Shown here in pieces: positions 50,824 through 61,015 of a DNA stretch of 64,000 bases. The stretch covers positions 1 through 64,000 of the forward strand of contig CANJNJ010000001.1 of NCBI GenBank assembly GCA_947474995.1, given 5' to 3'. The DNA is from Opitutaceae bacterium (GTDB lineage Bacteria > Verrucomicrobiota > Verrucomicrobiia > Opitutales > Opitutaceae). The notes beneath the pieces are model-generated. The model was not told the origin of the DNA. It ran no database searches and saw nothing but the letters and a program-made list of their open reading frames with translations. Both the position numbers and the translations under genes were made by a program. How positions within the stretch are numbered: position 1 is the first letter of the stretch; the number at the start of each line of letters is the position of its first letter.

Positions 50824-53817
50824 TCACGCCCCGTGGCAGTTCTTGAATTTCTTGCCGCTGCCGCAGGGACACGGCTCGTTGCGGCCGACCTTCGGCGTCT
50901 CGCGGCGAATCGTGATCTTGGGCAACTGGATTTCCTCCGGCACCGCCTGGGCCGAAGCGTCGCCATTCGGAGCGGCGGCGGCCGGGGCGGCGGCGGGTGT
51001 GGCCGGGGCATCGGTCGGCCCGACGGCGTGCGCGGTCCGACTGAGGAGCGCGAGCATGTTCTCGAAAGTCTCGAGGTTCGAGGCGCTGCGGAACAGGCCC
51101 GTGCAGATCTGCAGCCGCACGTTGTTCATCAGCTCCTCAAAATATTTGTACGCCTCGCCCTTGTACTCGACCAGGGGATCCTTCTGGCCGTAGCTGCGCA
51201 AGCCGATGCTCCGGCGAAGATCTTCCATCTCGGTCAGATGCTCCTGCCAGTGGTGGTCGATCGCATTGATGACGACATAGCGCTCGAGCGAGCCCAGGGC
51301 CTCGGGAATCTCGACCGATTCCTTGACGGCGTACGCCTTCTTGATCCGCTCAAGCACCAGGTCGGCGAGCACCTTGGGATCGTCGCCTTGGAATTCGTCG
51401 ACCCGGACGCTGATGGGGAAATGAGCGTTGAGCCAGCCCACCAGGCTCTCGATCGCGGTCGCCGTGGCGCCGCCCTTGCCGCCGAAACCGGCGACCTCGA
51501 GCCGCAGTTGCAGCTCCTCTTCGATTTGCTCGAAGATGATATCCTTCGGGCGCTCGGCGTGAATCGCCCCGTTGCGGATACCGTAGATGACTTCGCGCTG
51601 CTGGTTGAGGACGTCGTCGTACTGCAGGAGGCGCTTGCGGATGGAATAATTCTGCTGCTCGACCTTCTTCTGCGCGCTCTCGATTGAGCGGTTGAGCAAG
51701 GGATGTTCGAGCTCCTCCCCTTCCTGCATCGAGCCCTCCATCAGGCGCGAGGCGAGATTGCCCTGGAGGAAAAGTCGCATGAGGTCGTCCTCGAGCGACA
51801 GGAAAAATTTTGTCAGACCCGGGTCACCTTGACGCGAACAACGGCCGCGCAACTGGCGGTCGATGCGGCGGGACTCGTGGCGCTCGGTGCCAATGACGAA
51901 CAGGCCCCCGATCTCACGCACGCCTTCGCCCAGCTTAATGTCCGTGCCGCGGCCCGCCATGTTGGTGGCGATCGTCACGCCGCCCCGCTGGCCGGCGCGC
52001 GCCACGATTTCGGATTCCTGCTGGTGGAACTTGGCGTTGAGCACGGTGTGAATCACCCCCGTGCGTTTGAGCATCCGCGAAAGGACCTCGGATGATTCGA
52101 CGCTCACGGTGCCCACGAGCACGGGCTGGCCGCGTTTGTTGGCCTCCTCGATCTGCTTCACCACCGCGACGAATTTGTCACGGCGCGTCTTGAAAATGGT
52201 GTCGTTGCGATCGACCCGGATGCAGGGCTTGTTGGTCGGAATGACCTGCACCGCCAGCCGGTAGATGTCATTGAACTCCGTCGCCTCGGTTTCCGCGGTG
52301 CCCGTCATGCCCGCGAGCTTCTCGTACATGCGGAAGTAATTCTGAATCGTGATCGTCGCGTAGGTCCGCGTCTCCCGCTCGATGCTGACGTTTTCCTTCG
52401 CCTCCACCGCCTGGTGCAGGCCGTCGGACCAGCGGCGGCCCGGCATTACGCGACCGGTGTTTTCGTCCACAATCATGACTTTGCCGTCGGGCGTGACGAC
52501 ATATTCGACGTCCCGTTCGTAAAGTGAGTAGGCGCGCAGCAACTGCGAAATCGCGTGAATTTCCTCGGAGATGTCCCCGTAGCGTGATTGCGCCGCCAGC
52601 TTGCGCTCCTCGCGCTGCTCGGGCGTCAAGGTCGTCTCTTTCTCGAGGTCGCTGAACTCGGTCGCGAGATCGGGAAGCACGAACGCATCGGGATTGTCGG
52701 GCCGCAGCTTGGTTCGGCCGATTTCCGTGAGGTCGGCCTGATGCTGGCGCTCGTCGATCACGTAGAGAAGCTGTTCCTTCAGCTTGTAGACCTCGTCCTT
52801 GTTCAGGTCCGAATTGAGCTCGGTCTCGGTCTTGTCGAGCAGCTTGCGCCAGTCGCCCGTTTCCATGAGCCGCAGCAGTTGTTTGTTCTTCGGATTGCCC
52901 ATCTTGACCTGCAGCATCTTGCGGGCGGCCTCAAGGCGATCGTCCGGCGTGGCCGCCGGCTTCTCGAGCAGTTCCTTCGCCTCGGAAATGATGCGGTTGC
53001 ACAGGCGGGCCTGATCATTGACGAGCTGATCAACGGGCGGCTTCAGCTTGGTAAACGGTTGTTCGCGCTCGATCGGGGCGGGCCCCGAGATGATCAAAGG
53101 CGTCCGCGCCTCGTCGACGAGGATGGAGTCGATTTCGTCGACGATGCAGTACCAGTAATCCCGCTGCACCTGATCCTCCTTGCGCGTGGCCATGCCGTTG
53201 TCGCGCAGGTAATCGAAGCCGAACTCGCTCGCGGTGCCGTAGGTGATGTCGCGGCCGTACATCTCGCGCCGGATATCCGGCGACATCTGCTGCTGAATGC
53301 ACCCGACCGAGACGCCGAGAAAATTGTAAAGGTGCCCCATCCACTCCGAGTCGCGCCGGGCGAGGTAGTCGTTGACGGTGACGAGCTGGGTGTTCCGGCC
53401 CGTGAGGGAATTGAGGTAAAGTGGGAGGGTCGAAACGAGGGTCTTGCCCTCGCCCGTCGCCATTTCGGCAATTTTGCCCGAATGAATCGCCATCCCGCCA
53501 ATGAGCTGGACGTCAAAGTGAATCATGTCCCACGTCAGTTCGTGGTCGCACACGAGAATCTTGCGGCTCACGAGCCGGCGGGCGGCGTTCTTTACGGTCG
53601 CAAAGGCCTCGGGCAGGATTTCCTCCAACGCGGCGCGTTTGTCCTCGGCCGCCGCGATCCGGGCGCGAAACTCGGCCGTCTTGGCACGCAGCTGCTCATC
53701 GGTCAGGGCCTGGTAGTGCACCTCAAGTTCATTGATGCGCGCCACCGTGGGCCGCGCCTTCTCGAGAAATTTCTTATAGTGCCGACCGGAAAAGCGTTTG
53801 AGAAGCCACGAGAGCAT
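50824..53817 (-). CDS. secA: Preprotein translocase ATPase SecA
   Basis: The start is the ATG at 53817 ([25 protein letters not shown]), giving 997 residues, long for SecA. Walker A is [12 protein letters not shown] at about residues 119-130 and DEAD-type Walker B is [23 protein letters not shown]. The preprotein-binding domain follows ([21 protein letters not shown]), then the second helicase half ([37 protein letters not shown]). The C-terminal zinc motif [13 protein letters not shown] binds SecB/ribosome. It drives Sec export, consistent with the many exported proteins here. The leader carries a short heptamer array and a hairpin. Confidence 0.97.
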   Translation of the reverse strand: MLSWLLKRFSGRHYKKFLEKARPTVARINELEVHYQALTDEQLRAKTAEFRARIAAAEDKRAALEEILPEAFATVKNAARRLVSRKILVCDHELTWDMIHFDVQLIGGMAIHSGKIAEMATGEGKTLVSTLPLYLNSLTGRNTQLVTVNDYLARRDSEWMGHLYNFLGVSVGCIQQQMSPDIRREMYGRDITYGTASEFGFDYLRDNGMATRKEDQVQRDYWYCIVDEIDSILVDEARTPLIISGPAPIEREQPFTKLKPPVDQLVNDQARLCNRIISEAKELLEKPAATPDDRLEAARKMLQVKMGNPKNKQLLRLMETGDWRKLLDKTETELNSDLNKDEVYKLKEQLLYVIDERQHQADLTEIGRTKLRPDNPDAFVLPDLATEFSDLEKETTLTPEQREERKLAAQSRYGDISEEIHAISQLLRAYSLYERDVEYVVTPDGKVMIVDENTGRVMPGRRWSDGLHQAVEAKENVSIERETRTYATITIQNYFRMYEKLAGMTGTAETEATEFNDIYRLAVQVIPTNKPCIRVDRNDTIFKTRRDKFVAVVKQIEEANKRGQPVLVGTVSVESSEVLSRMLKRTGVIHTVLNAKFHQQESEIVARAGQRGGVTIATNMAGRGTDIKLGEGVREIGGLFVIGTERHESRRIDRQLRGRCSRQGDPGLTKFFLSLEDDLMRLFLQGNLASRLMEGSMQEGEELEHPLLNRSIESAQKKVEQQNYSIRKRLLQYDDVLNQQREVIYGIRNGAIHAERPKDIIFEQIEEELQLRLEVAGFGGKGGATATAIESLVGWLNAHFPISVRVDEFQGDDPKVLADLVLERIKKAYAVKESVEIPEALGSLERYVVINAIDHHWQEHLTEMEDLRRSIGLRSYGQKDPLVEYKGEAYKYFEELMNNVRLQICTGLFRSASNLETFENMLALLSRTAHAVGPTDAPATPAAAPAAAAPNGDASAQAVPEEIQLPKITIRRETPKVGRNEPCPCGSGKKFKNCHGA

Positions 53818-53849
53818 GAAGGGGCGAGACCATAGCCCCGAAGAAGAGC

Positions 53850-53890
53850 TTGGCAAATGGCAAATGGGGGGCCGGCGCTACGCGCCAACC
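53850..53890. repeat. Short heptamer array (AATGGCA) plus GGCGC hairpin upstream of secA
   Basis: Three 7-mers CTTGGCA, AATGGCA and AATGGGG lie at 53850-53870. Directly next to them is GGCGC-TAC-GCGCC (53874-53886), whose minus-strand flank GGTTGGCGCGTAGCGC resembles the palindrome at 1346-1370. They lie 33 bp upstream of the secA start codon, between secA and the UDP-glucuronate decarboxylase gene. Confidence 0.5.
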
Positions 53891-53931
53891 TGGTGGGGAA
53901 AGCGGCGCCCCGGTGCCGGCCAGCATTCGAC

Positions 53932-54858
<927 letters not shown>

Positions 54859-55243
54859 ACGTCGCGGAACCGTGGGCGAGCGGGAAATATTTTTCGAGCA
54901 AATCCGCATCGGGCAGGCGGGCGGAAATCCCCGGCCCATCGCGGTCAGGTTCGCCCACGAGAAACCTGCGGCGACCTCCGGGAGGCGCGTTCGAGGTGCG
55001 AAAGGTGGAGGATTAATACGCCATAAACGAACCGCTTCTCTCGCGCCTAAACCAGCAGGCCGGACTTGCCCGGTTTTCACTGGCGCCGATATCATCCGAG
55101 CATGAGCACGCCGGATTTGTTCGTCGCCGAACGAAATATCCCGCGGCCGCGGCAGTCGGGCAGGGTCCCAGTTCTCCGCCAAGTCTTCCCGTTGAAATCG
55201 GGTTTTCGATCAGCATAGGTCGGTCCTCCCAGCACGCCACCCC
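54859..55243. other. 385-bp divergent intergenic region
   Basis: The region lies between the UDP-glucuronate decarboxylase and GltD-like genes, so it should contain two promoters. A 38-codon frame beginning at ATG 55100 has no family features. No riboswitch fold, tRNA or repeat was recognised; I looked in particular for a glutamine riboswitch and could not assemble one. Confidence 0.45.
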
Positions 55244-56719
55244 ATGAGCCTCACCACGACCACCCCGCTCCCCCCTCCCGCCAACGCCAAGTACGCCTGG
55301 CGCACCATCGCCCGCACCGCGCCGCCGAAACGCAGCGCCGAGGAACGCGTCTGCGACTTTCGCGAAATCTACGACAACTTCGACGAGGCCACCGTGCGCG
55401 CCCAGGCGAGTCGGTGCATCCAATGCCCCAATCCGCTTTGCATGGAGGGCTGCCCCCTCTCGAACCGCATCCCCGAATGGATCGCGCTCGCCGCGCAGGG
55501 CCAGTTCCTCGAGGCGGCCGCCATTTCGCGCACGACGAGCAACATGCCGGAAATTTGCTCGCGCGTCTGCCCCCAGGAGCGGCTCTGCGAGGGCGCGTGC
55601 ATCCTCAACTGCCGCACGGAACCCGTCGCCATCGGCGCGATCGAGCGCTTCATCAATGAATATGCGTTCCGCCAGAACGCGGTGACCCTCGAACGCGCAC
55701 CCGCCAACGACCGCCGCGTCGCGGTCGTCGGTTCCGGTCCCGGCGGTCTCGCCTGCGCCGACGAGCTCGCCCAGCTCGGCTACGGGGTGACGATCTTCGA
55801 ATCCCTGTTCCTCCCGGGCGGCCTGCTCGTCAATGGCATCCCGGCTTTCAAACTGGAGAAGTCCATTGTCCAGCGTCGCGTCGATTTGCTCGCCAAGAAC
55901 GGCGTCGAGTTCCGGCTCGGCGTGCACGTGGGTCGCGACCTCGGCTTCGAGGCCCTCCGCCCCGACTATGACGCGGTGTTTCTCGCGGTCGGCGCGCAAC
56001 AGGCCAAGCCGCTCGACGTGCCCGGCGCCAACCTCGAGGGCGTTTTGCCGTCACTGCCGTTTCTCATTCAGAAGAATGTGGCCTCCGCCCTGACGGACAT
56101 TCCGGACATCGATGTCGCGGGCCGGCGTGTGGTCGTGCTCGGCGGCGGAGACACGGCGATGGATTGCCTCCGCACCGCGTTGCGCGGCGGAGCGAAGTCG
56201 GCGGTCTGCCTGTATCGCCGTGACCTCGCGAACATGCCCGGCAGCCGCAAGGAATACTACAATGCCATCGAAGAGGGTGCGGCCTTCGAGTTCCTGACCA
56301 ATCCGCTCGAGCTGGTGAGCGATGGTCAGGGCAGCGTCGCCGCCGTGAAATGCGTGCGGATGGCGCTCGGCGAACCCGACGCCTCCGGCCGCCGCAAACC
56401 GCGCCCCGTGGCCGGCTCGGACTACACCGTACCAGCCGACTTGATTCTCGTGGCGTACGGTTTCGATCCCGTGCCGTTCCCGGCCACCAGTGAATTCGCG
56501 CAGATCGCGACGACCGACTGGGGCAGCCTCGTGGTCGACCGCAATCAAATGACGAGCAAACCGGGCGTATTCGCCGGCGGTGACGCCGTGCGCGGCCCGA
56601 GCCTCGTCGTGCACGCCATCCGTGATGCGCGCAAGGCCGCGGCTGGGATTCATCACTATCTGGACGCGAAGGCCGCCGACCCGATTGCTAAAATCAGCGC
56701 AACAGTGGGCAAGAACTGA
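55244..56719 (+). CDS. GltD-like NAD(P)H oxidoreductase (glutamate synthase small-subunit family)
   Basis: The 491-residue protein has two Cys clusters: C58, C61, C66, C70 (CIQCPNPLCMEGCP) and C105, C109, C115, C119 (CSRVCPQERLCEGAC) for [4Fe-4S] centres. An FAD motif VAVVGSGPGGLACADELAQLG (about residues 160-180) and an NAD(P) motif VVVLGGGDTAMDC near residue 300 follow. The terminal VFAGGDAVRGPSLVVHAIRDARKAA completes the fold. Length and order match GltD and its homologues (NfnB/SudA and ferredoxin:NADP oxidoreductases). No large GltB gene is in the window. It is 35 bp upstream of malic enzyme, both probably handling NAD(P)H. Confidence 0.9.
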   Translation: MSLTTTTPLPPPANAKYAWRTIARTAPPKRSAEERVCDFREIYDNFDEATVRAQASRCIQCPNPLCMEGCPLSNRIPEWIALAAQGQFLEAAAISRTTSNMPEICSRVCPQERLCEGACILNCRTEPVAIGAIERFINEYAFRQNAVTLERAPANDRRVAVVGSGPGGLACADELAQLGYGVTIFESLFLPGGLLVNGIPAFKLEKSIVQRRVDLLAKNGVEFRLGVHVGRDLGFEALRPDYDAVFLAVGAQQAKPLDVPGANLEGVLPSLPFLIQKNVASALTDIPDIDVAGRRVVVLGGGDTAMDCLRTALRGGAKSAVCLYRRDLANMPGSRKEYYNAIEEGAAFEFLTNPLELVSDGQGSVAAVKCVRMALGEPDASGRRKPRPVAGSDYTVPADLILVAYGFDPVPFPATSEFAQIATTDWGSLVVDRNQMTSKPGVFAGGDAVRGPSLVVHAIRDARKAAAGIHHYLDAKAADPIAKISATVGKN

Positions 56720-56754
56720 GCAGGCACGGGCGCAGCATCCTACTATAGTGTGGG

Positions 56755-58428
56755 ATGAATTCGCGACCCGACTCCAACGGCCTGTCCGCCTGGGGTGACA
56801 CTCCCCGTCCGCGGGGCGCGGCGGTTCTGGCTGATCCCCTGCTCAACAAGGGCACCGCGTTTACCGAGCGTGAGCGCGACCTGCTTGGCCTGCGCGGGTT
56901 GCTGCCGCCACGCGTCTTCACGCTGGAAGAGCAGCTCCATCGGTCGCTGATCGCCGTCCGCGGGAAGGCGACCTCCATCGAGAAATATATCTACCTCACG
57001 AATCTCCAGAACCGGAATGAAATTCTTTTCTACCGGCTGGTCATGGAGAACATCGAGGAGATGGTACCGTTGATCTATACGCCGACGGTCGGCGAAGCCT
57101 GCCTCCAATATGGATCCATCTATCGCCGGCCGCGCGGCATGTTTCTCAGTCTGCGCGACCGTGGCCACATCGCCGAAGCGTTCCGCCACTGGGCGCAGCC
57201 GGGCGTGCGGCTCATCGTCGTCACCGACGGCGAACGCATTCTCGGGCTGGGCGATCTGGGCGCGCTCGGCATGGGTATCCCCGTCGGCAAACTTGCCCTC
57301 TATACGGCCTGCGCCGGGGTGCATCCCGGCTACACGCTGCCGATCACCCTCGATGTCGGCACCGACAATGTCGAACTCCAGGCCGGGCCCGCCTACATCG
57401 GCTTGAAAGACAAACGCGCCCGCGGCGCCGTCTACGACGAGTTCATCGCGGAGTTCGTCGCCGCGGTGCAGGACGTTTTTCCGAAGGCCCTTCTCCAATG
57501 GGAGGATTTCGGCAACACAAACGCGTTCCGTCTGCTCAACCAATACCGCCAGCAGCTTCCCAGCTTTAATGACGACATCCAAGGCACGGCCGCGGTCGCG
57601 CTCGCGGGCGTGATCGGAGCGCTGCGGCTCACGAAATCCACTCTCGCCCGGCAGAAAATCCTCTTTCTCGGTGCCGGCGAAGCGGGCACGGGCATCGCTG
57701 ATCTCTATGTCGCGGCGGCGCAGGCCGAGGGTCTGACCGAACCGGAGGCCCGGGCGCGCTGCTGGTTCGTCGACTCCAAGGGCCTCGTCGTCAAGCACCG
57801 CGGCGATAAGCTCGCGGTGCACAAGCTGCCCTATGCCCACGACCACGCGCCCATCACCTCGCTCGCCGAGGCCGTGCGGGTGCTCAAGCCGACCGCGCTC
57901 ATCGGCGTCTCCGGGATGCCGGCGACCTTTACCCAAGAGGTGGTCGAGACCATGGCCCAGCTCAATGCCCGGCCGATCATCTTCGCCCTGTCGAATCCCA
58001 CCTCGAAAGCCGAATGCACCGCCGCGCAGGTTTACCCCTGGTCCGGCGGCCGCGCGATTTTCGCGAGCGGCAGTCCGTTCGCCCCGGTCGAATTCAACGG
58101 CCAATCGCACGTGCCCGGCCAGGGGAATAACATCTACATCTTCCCCGGCGTGGGGTTGGGGGTGCTGGTCAGTGAAGCACGGGAAGTCACCGATGAGATG
58201 TTCCTCGTGACGGCGCGGACCCTGGCCCAGCTCGTGCAACCGGAGGATCTCGCCGTCGGACGCGTCTATCCTCCCCTGACGAAAGTCCGCGAGGTCTCGC
58301 TCAAAATCGCCGTGGCCGTCGCGGCCGCCGCCTTTGACGCCGGCCTCGCCGCCGTGCCGCGCCCTACCGATCTCGCCGCCGATATCAGTGCGCGAATGTT
58401 CCAGCCCGTATATCGCAACTACGCGTAG
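56755..58428 (+). CDS. NAD-dependent malic enzyme
   Basis: The 557-residue enzyme decarboxylates L-malate to pyruvate. N-terminal features are LLNKGTAFTERERDLLGLRGLLPP and LIYTPTVGEACLQYGSIYRRPRGMFLS. The central DDIQGTAAVALAGVIGAL holds the catalytic and metal region, the NAD motif is ILFLGAGEAGTGIADLYVAA, and SNPTSKAECTAAQVYPWSGGRAIFASGSPF follows. The length of the large-type enzymes (MaeA/SfcA, about 550) matches. It is 35 bp after the GltD-like gene. A perfect palindromic pair starts 6 bp after its stop. Confidence 0.95.
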   Translation: MNSRPDSNGLSAWGDTPRPRGAAVLADPLLNKGTAFTERERDLLGLRGLLPPRVFTLEEQLHRSLIAVRGKATSIEKYIYLTNLQNRNEILFYRLVMENIEEMVPLIYTPTVGEACLQYGSIYRRPRGMFLSLRDRGHIAEAFRHWAQPGVRLIVVTDGERILGLGDLGALGMGIPVGKLALYTACAGVHPGYTLPITLDVGTDNVELQAGPAYIGLKDKRARGAVYDEFIAEFVAAVQDVFPKALLQWEDFGNTNAFRLLNQYRQQLPSFNDDIQGTAAVALAGVIGALRLTKSTLARQKILFLGAGEAGTGIADLYVAAAQAEGLTEPEARARCWFVDSKGLVVKHRGDKLAVHKLPYAHDHAPITSLAEAVRVLKPTALIGVSGMPATFTQEVVETMAQLNARPIIFALSNPTSKAECTAAQVYPWSGGRAIFASGSPFAPVEFNGQSHVPGQGNNIYIFPGVGLGVLVSEAREVTDEMFLVTARTLAQLVQPEDLAVGRVYPPLTKVREVSLKIAVAVAAAAFDAGLAAVPRPTDLAADISARMFQPVYRNYA

Positions 58429-58434
58429 CATCAG

Positions 58435-58502
58435 TTTGTAGTTCCGCCTTTAGGCGGAATCCGGGTAGCTCAATCCTTCCGCCTAAAGGCGGAACTACAA
58501 AC
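58435..58502. repeat. Perfect GTAG-headed inverted REP pair between malic enzyme and tgt
   Basis: The left arm (58435-58460) contains GTTT, GTAG, TTCCGCC, loop TTTA and GGCGGAA. The right arm (58477-58502) is its exact reverse complement over 26 bp; the spacer is 17 bp. Each arm alone forms a 7-bp stem with a 4-nt loop and a GTAG head, as in RAYT-associated REP elements. It lies between convergent genes and may act as a terminator. Confidence 0.85.
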
Positions 58503-58517
58503 ACACGCCGGCACCGT

Positions 58518-59663
58518 TCACGCTCGTCGCGCGGCGGCCCCCGCCTCGTAGCGTTGCACCCAGGCGAGGTGCCACGCACCATAGTCACCTGACTCGATGT
58601 GGGCGCGTGCCTGGGCCATGAGATCGAGGAAGAAGTGCAGATTGTGGATCGTGAGCAGCGTGCCGCTCAGCATCTCGCCGGCGACGGTGAGATGGCGCAG
58701 GTAGGCGCGGGAAAAATTCCGGCAGGTGTAGTTGTCGAGTCCCTCGACGATCGGTCGCGGATCCGCGCGAAACTGTTCGTTGCGCAGGTTGATCGGCCCG
58801 TCCGGGGTAAAGACGAGTCCGTTGCGCGCCACGCGGGTCGGCAGCACGCAGTCGAACATATCCACGCCCAGAGCGACCATCTTGAGTAACTGTGGCGGCG
58901 TCCCAAGGCCCATCGCGTAGCGCGGCTTGTTCGCTGGCATATGGGGCGTCGTGGCCGCCACCTGCTTCAGCATTTCCGGTTCGGGTTCGCCCACGCTCAC
59001 CCCACCCACGGCGTAGCCGGGAAAGTCCAGCGCCGCCAGCGACTCCGCCGCTTCGCGCCGCAGATCATCGAACGTCGAGCCCTGCACGATCGCGAAGACA
59101 TGGTGCCCCGCTCCGAGGAACCCGCTGTCCGTGGCGATCTGCCGGCACTGCTGCGCCCATTTGTAACTACGCGCGACCGCCGTCGCACAGGCGTCGCGTT
59201 CACAGGGCCACGGCGGACATTCGTCGAGGACCATGGCGATGTCGCTGCCGAGATTCTGCTGAATCCCCATGACCTCGCGCGGACCGAGAAAAAGTTTGGC
59301 GCCGTCCAGATGCGACGCAAACGCGACCCCGTCCTCCCGGATGTCGCGCAACTTCGCCAGCGAGAAAACCTGGAATCCGCCGCTGTCGGTCAGGATGGGG
59401 CCGTCCCACCCCATGAATTTGTGCAAACCACCGAGTTCCCGCACCAATTCGCTCCCAGGCCGGAGATTGAGGTGGTAGGTGTTGCCTAGGATGATCTGCG
59501 CCCCGAGTTCACGCAAATGCTGCGGCGTCAGTGATTTCACGGTGCCCTGCGTGCCCACCGGCATGAAGATGGGCGTCTCGATCACCCCGTGCAGGGTCGT
59601 CAGCCGCCCGCGCCGGGCAGAGGTCACGGAATCGGTCTGGAGAAGCTCGAAAGGTGTGCCCAT
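58518..59663 (-). CDS. tgt: tRNA-guanine transglycosylase lacking two zinc ligands
   Basis: The 381-residue enzyme inserts the queuosine precursor at G34 of tRNA. Acid/base D93 (LTDSGGFQVFSL) and nucleophile D271 (MFDCVLPTR) are present, as is GGVSVGEPEPEM. The zinc site is altered. Relative to E. coli (C302, C304, C307, H333, from memory), positions L309, N311, C314 and H340 keep only one Cys and the His (LDNYTCRNFSRAYLRHL, TIHNLH). The DNA reads CTC GAC AAC without ambiguity. The gene is full length, so it may use another metal arrangement or none. It is divergent from trpG/pabA across a heptamer-repeat element. Confidence 0.93.
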   Translation of the reverse strand: MGTPFELLQTDSVTSARRGRLTTLHGVIETPIFMPVGTQGTVKSLTPQHLRELGAQIILGNTYHLNLRPGSELVRELGGLHKFMGWDGPILTDSGGFQVFSLAKLRDIREDGVAFASHLDGAKLFLGPREVMGIQQNLGSDIAMVLDECPPWPCERDACATAVARSYKWAQQCRQIATDSGFLGAGHHVFAIVQGSTFDDLRREAAESLAALDFPGYAVGGVSVGEPEPEMLKQVAATTPHMPANKPRYAMGLGTPPQLLKMVALGVDMFDCVLPTRVARNGLVFTPDGPINLRNEQFRADPRPIVEGLDNYTCRNFSRAYLRHLTVAGEMLSGTLLTIHNLHFFLDLMAQARAHIESGDYGAWHLAWVQRYEAGAAARRA

Positions 59664-59674
59664 CGTCGTGTTGT

Positions 59675-59774
59675 GTGTAAGGTTTATGGTATAAAGTGTA
59701 AGGTGATAACCGCTCGGCGACTGGAATTCGTCTTGGACATAAGCCTCACACCTTCACACTTTACACCCTAAAAC
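59675..59774. repeat. Heptamer inverted-repeat element H2 (GTGTAAG unit)
   Basis: The left arm at 59675-59702 has four contiguous 7-mers (GTGTAAG, GTTTATG, GTATAAA, GTGTAAG). The right arm at about 59738-59774 has complementary-type 7-mers (CTCACAC, CTTCACA, CTTTACA, CCCTAAA). A non-repetitive spacer of about 35 bp lies between. It fills the divergent tgt-trpG/pabA gap and is AT-richer than the flanks. Confidence 0.8.
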
Positions 59775-59790
59775 TTCGCCGCGAACCCCC

Positions 59791-60357
59791 ATGCTGCTCG
59801 TCATCGACAACTACGACTCCTTTACCTTCAACCTCGTCCAATACTTTGGGCAGTTGGGGGTGACGCAGCGCGTGTTTCGCAACAACGAGATCACGCCGAC
59901 CGAGGCCCTCGCGCTCAATCCCGAGCGCGTCCTGCTTTCGCCCGGGCCGTGTTCGCCCCGCGAGGCGGGTGTCACGCTGGACATGATCAAGGCCTTCGCC
60001 GGGCGGAAACCCATCTTCGGCGTGTGCCTTGGCCATCAATCCATCGGCCACTACTTTGGCGGCGACGTGGTGCGCGCCGGCCGGCTGATGCACGGCAAGA
60101 CTTCCCCCATCCGGCATCACGATACCGACGTTTTTCGCGGGATGCCGCAGAACTTTGCGGCCACCCGTTACCATTCCCTGCTCGTCGACCGCGCCACCCT
60201 TCCCGCCGAACTCGAAATCACCGCCGATACCGCCGAGGGTGAAATCATGGGCCTTCGCCACCGCACTCTGCCTATCTGGGGCGTCCAGTTTCATCCCGAG
60301 TCGATCGCGACCGAGGGCGGGATGAAAATCCTCGAGAACTTTCTTAGCCTTAACTGA
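59791..60357 (+). CDS. Glutamine amidotransferase of anthranilate/aminodeoxychorismate synthase (TrpG/PabA)
   Basis: The 188-residue class I glutaminase begins [20 protein letters not shown]. The catalytic triad is C79 ([16 protein letters not shown]), H168 and E170 ([12 protein letters not shown]), with [11 protein letters not shown] for the oxyanion region. It supplies ammonia to a chorismate-using partner (TrpE or PabB), not encoded here. TrpG and PabA cannot be separated by sequence alone, and many bacteria use one for both. It is flanked on both sides by heptamer-repeat elements. Confidence 0.93.
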   Translation: MLLVIDNYDSFTFNLVQYFGQLGVTQRVFRNNEITPTEALALNPERVLLSPGPCSPREAGVTLDMIKAFAGRKPIFGVCLGHQSIGHYFGGDVVRAGRLMHGKTSPIRHHDTDVFRGMPQNFAATRYHSLLVDRATLPAELEITADTAEGEIMGLRHRTLPIWGVQFHPESIATEGGMKILENFLSLN

Positions 60358-60420
60358 AACCTTGGTGAACCAGCCCATGTCCAAGGGTGAGTGACCATGA
60401 AACATCGCTGACCTAGCCCG

Positions 60421-60452
60421 ATTGGTCATTGAACATTAGTCATTGGTCATTG
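60421..60452. repeat. Heptamer array H3 (ATTGGTC unit)
   Basis: Four contiguous 7-mers start at 60421, 60428, 60435 and 60442 (ATTGGTC, ATTGAAC, ATTAGTC, ATTGGTC), then ATTG. A weak inverted partner with TGACCAT and CTGACCT words occupies about 60388-60414. The array ends 14 bp before the nrdR start codon. Confidence 0.75.
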
Positions 60453-60465
60453 TCTCCTATTCCCT

Positions 60466-60939
60466 ATGCGCTGCCCGAAATGCACCTCGATTGAGGACAA
60501 GGTCATCGACTCCCGGATCAGCAAGGAGGGGTCGACGATTCGACGTCGGCGCGAATGCCTCGAATGCGGCCATCGCTACAGCACGACCGAGACCCTCGTG
60601 CGCGACGGGGTCGTGGTCATCAAGCGCGACGGCCGCCGGGAGGATTTCGATCGCGACAAGCTCGTCCGGGCCGTGCGTGCCGCCTGCCACAAGCGCCCGG
60701 TCGATGCCGAACAGGTCGCGATGCTGGTCGAAGACGTCATGGACGCGCTCGAGGCCCAGTTCGAAAAGGAGATTCCCACCCGGGCCATCGGCGAAGGCGT
60801 GATGCAACGACTCCGCGGCGTGGATCAAGTGGCCTACGTCCGGTACGCCAGTGTCTACAAGGAATTCCAGGATGTGACCAATTTCGTCGACGAGATCAGC
60901 GCCCTCGGAAAAACGAAAAAAGACAGCCCCCTGATTTGA
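60466..60939 (+). CDS. nrdR: Transcriptional repressor NrdR
   Basis: The 157-residue protein is standard length. A zinc ribbon (C3, C6, C31, C34: MRCPKC and CLECGHRYST) lies at residues 1-44 and an ATP-cone domain at about residues 49-139 (VIKRDGRREDFDRDKLVRAVRAACHKRPV, VRYASVYKEFQDV). It represses ribonucleotide reductase genes depending on ATP/dATP; no nrd gene is in the window. It follows trpG/pabA by 108 bp, most of it repeat sequence. Confidence 0.97.
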   Translation: MRCPKCTSIEDKVIDSRISKEGSTIRRRRECLECGHRYSTTETLVRDGVVVIKRDGRREDFDRDKLVRAVRAACHKRPVDAEQVAMLVEDVMDALEAQFEKEIPTRAIGEGVMQRLRGVDQVAYVRYASVYKEFQDVTNFVDEISALGKTKKDSPLI

Positions 60940-61015
60940 AACCACTGATGCGCACGGATGAGACCCTCATTGCCGCGGGTATTAGTGATCAGGCCGTGAG
61001 GATTAGGGGTTAAAA

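Noticed and set aside
54859-55243. Glutamine riboswitch upstream of the GltD-like gene
   Set aside because: The conserved core could not be assembled from this sequence; only weak short stems are possible.
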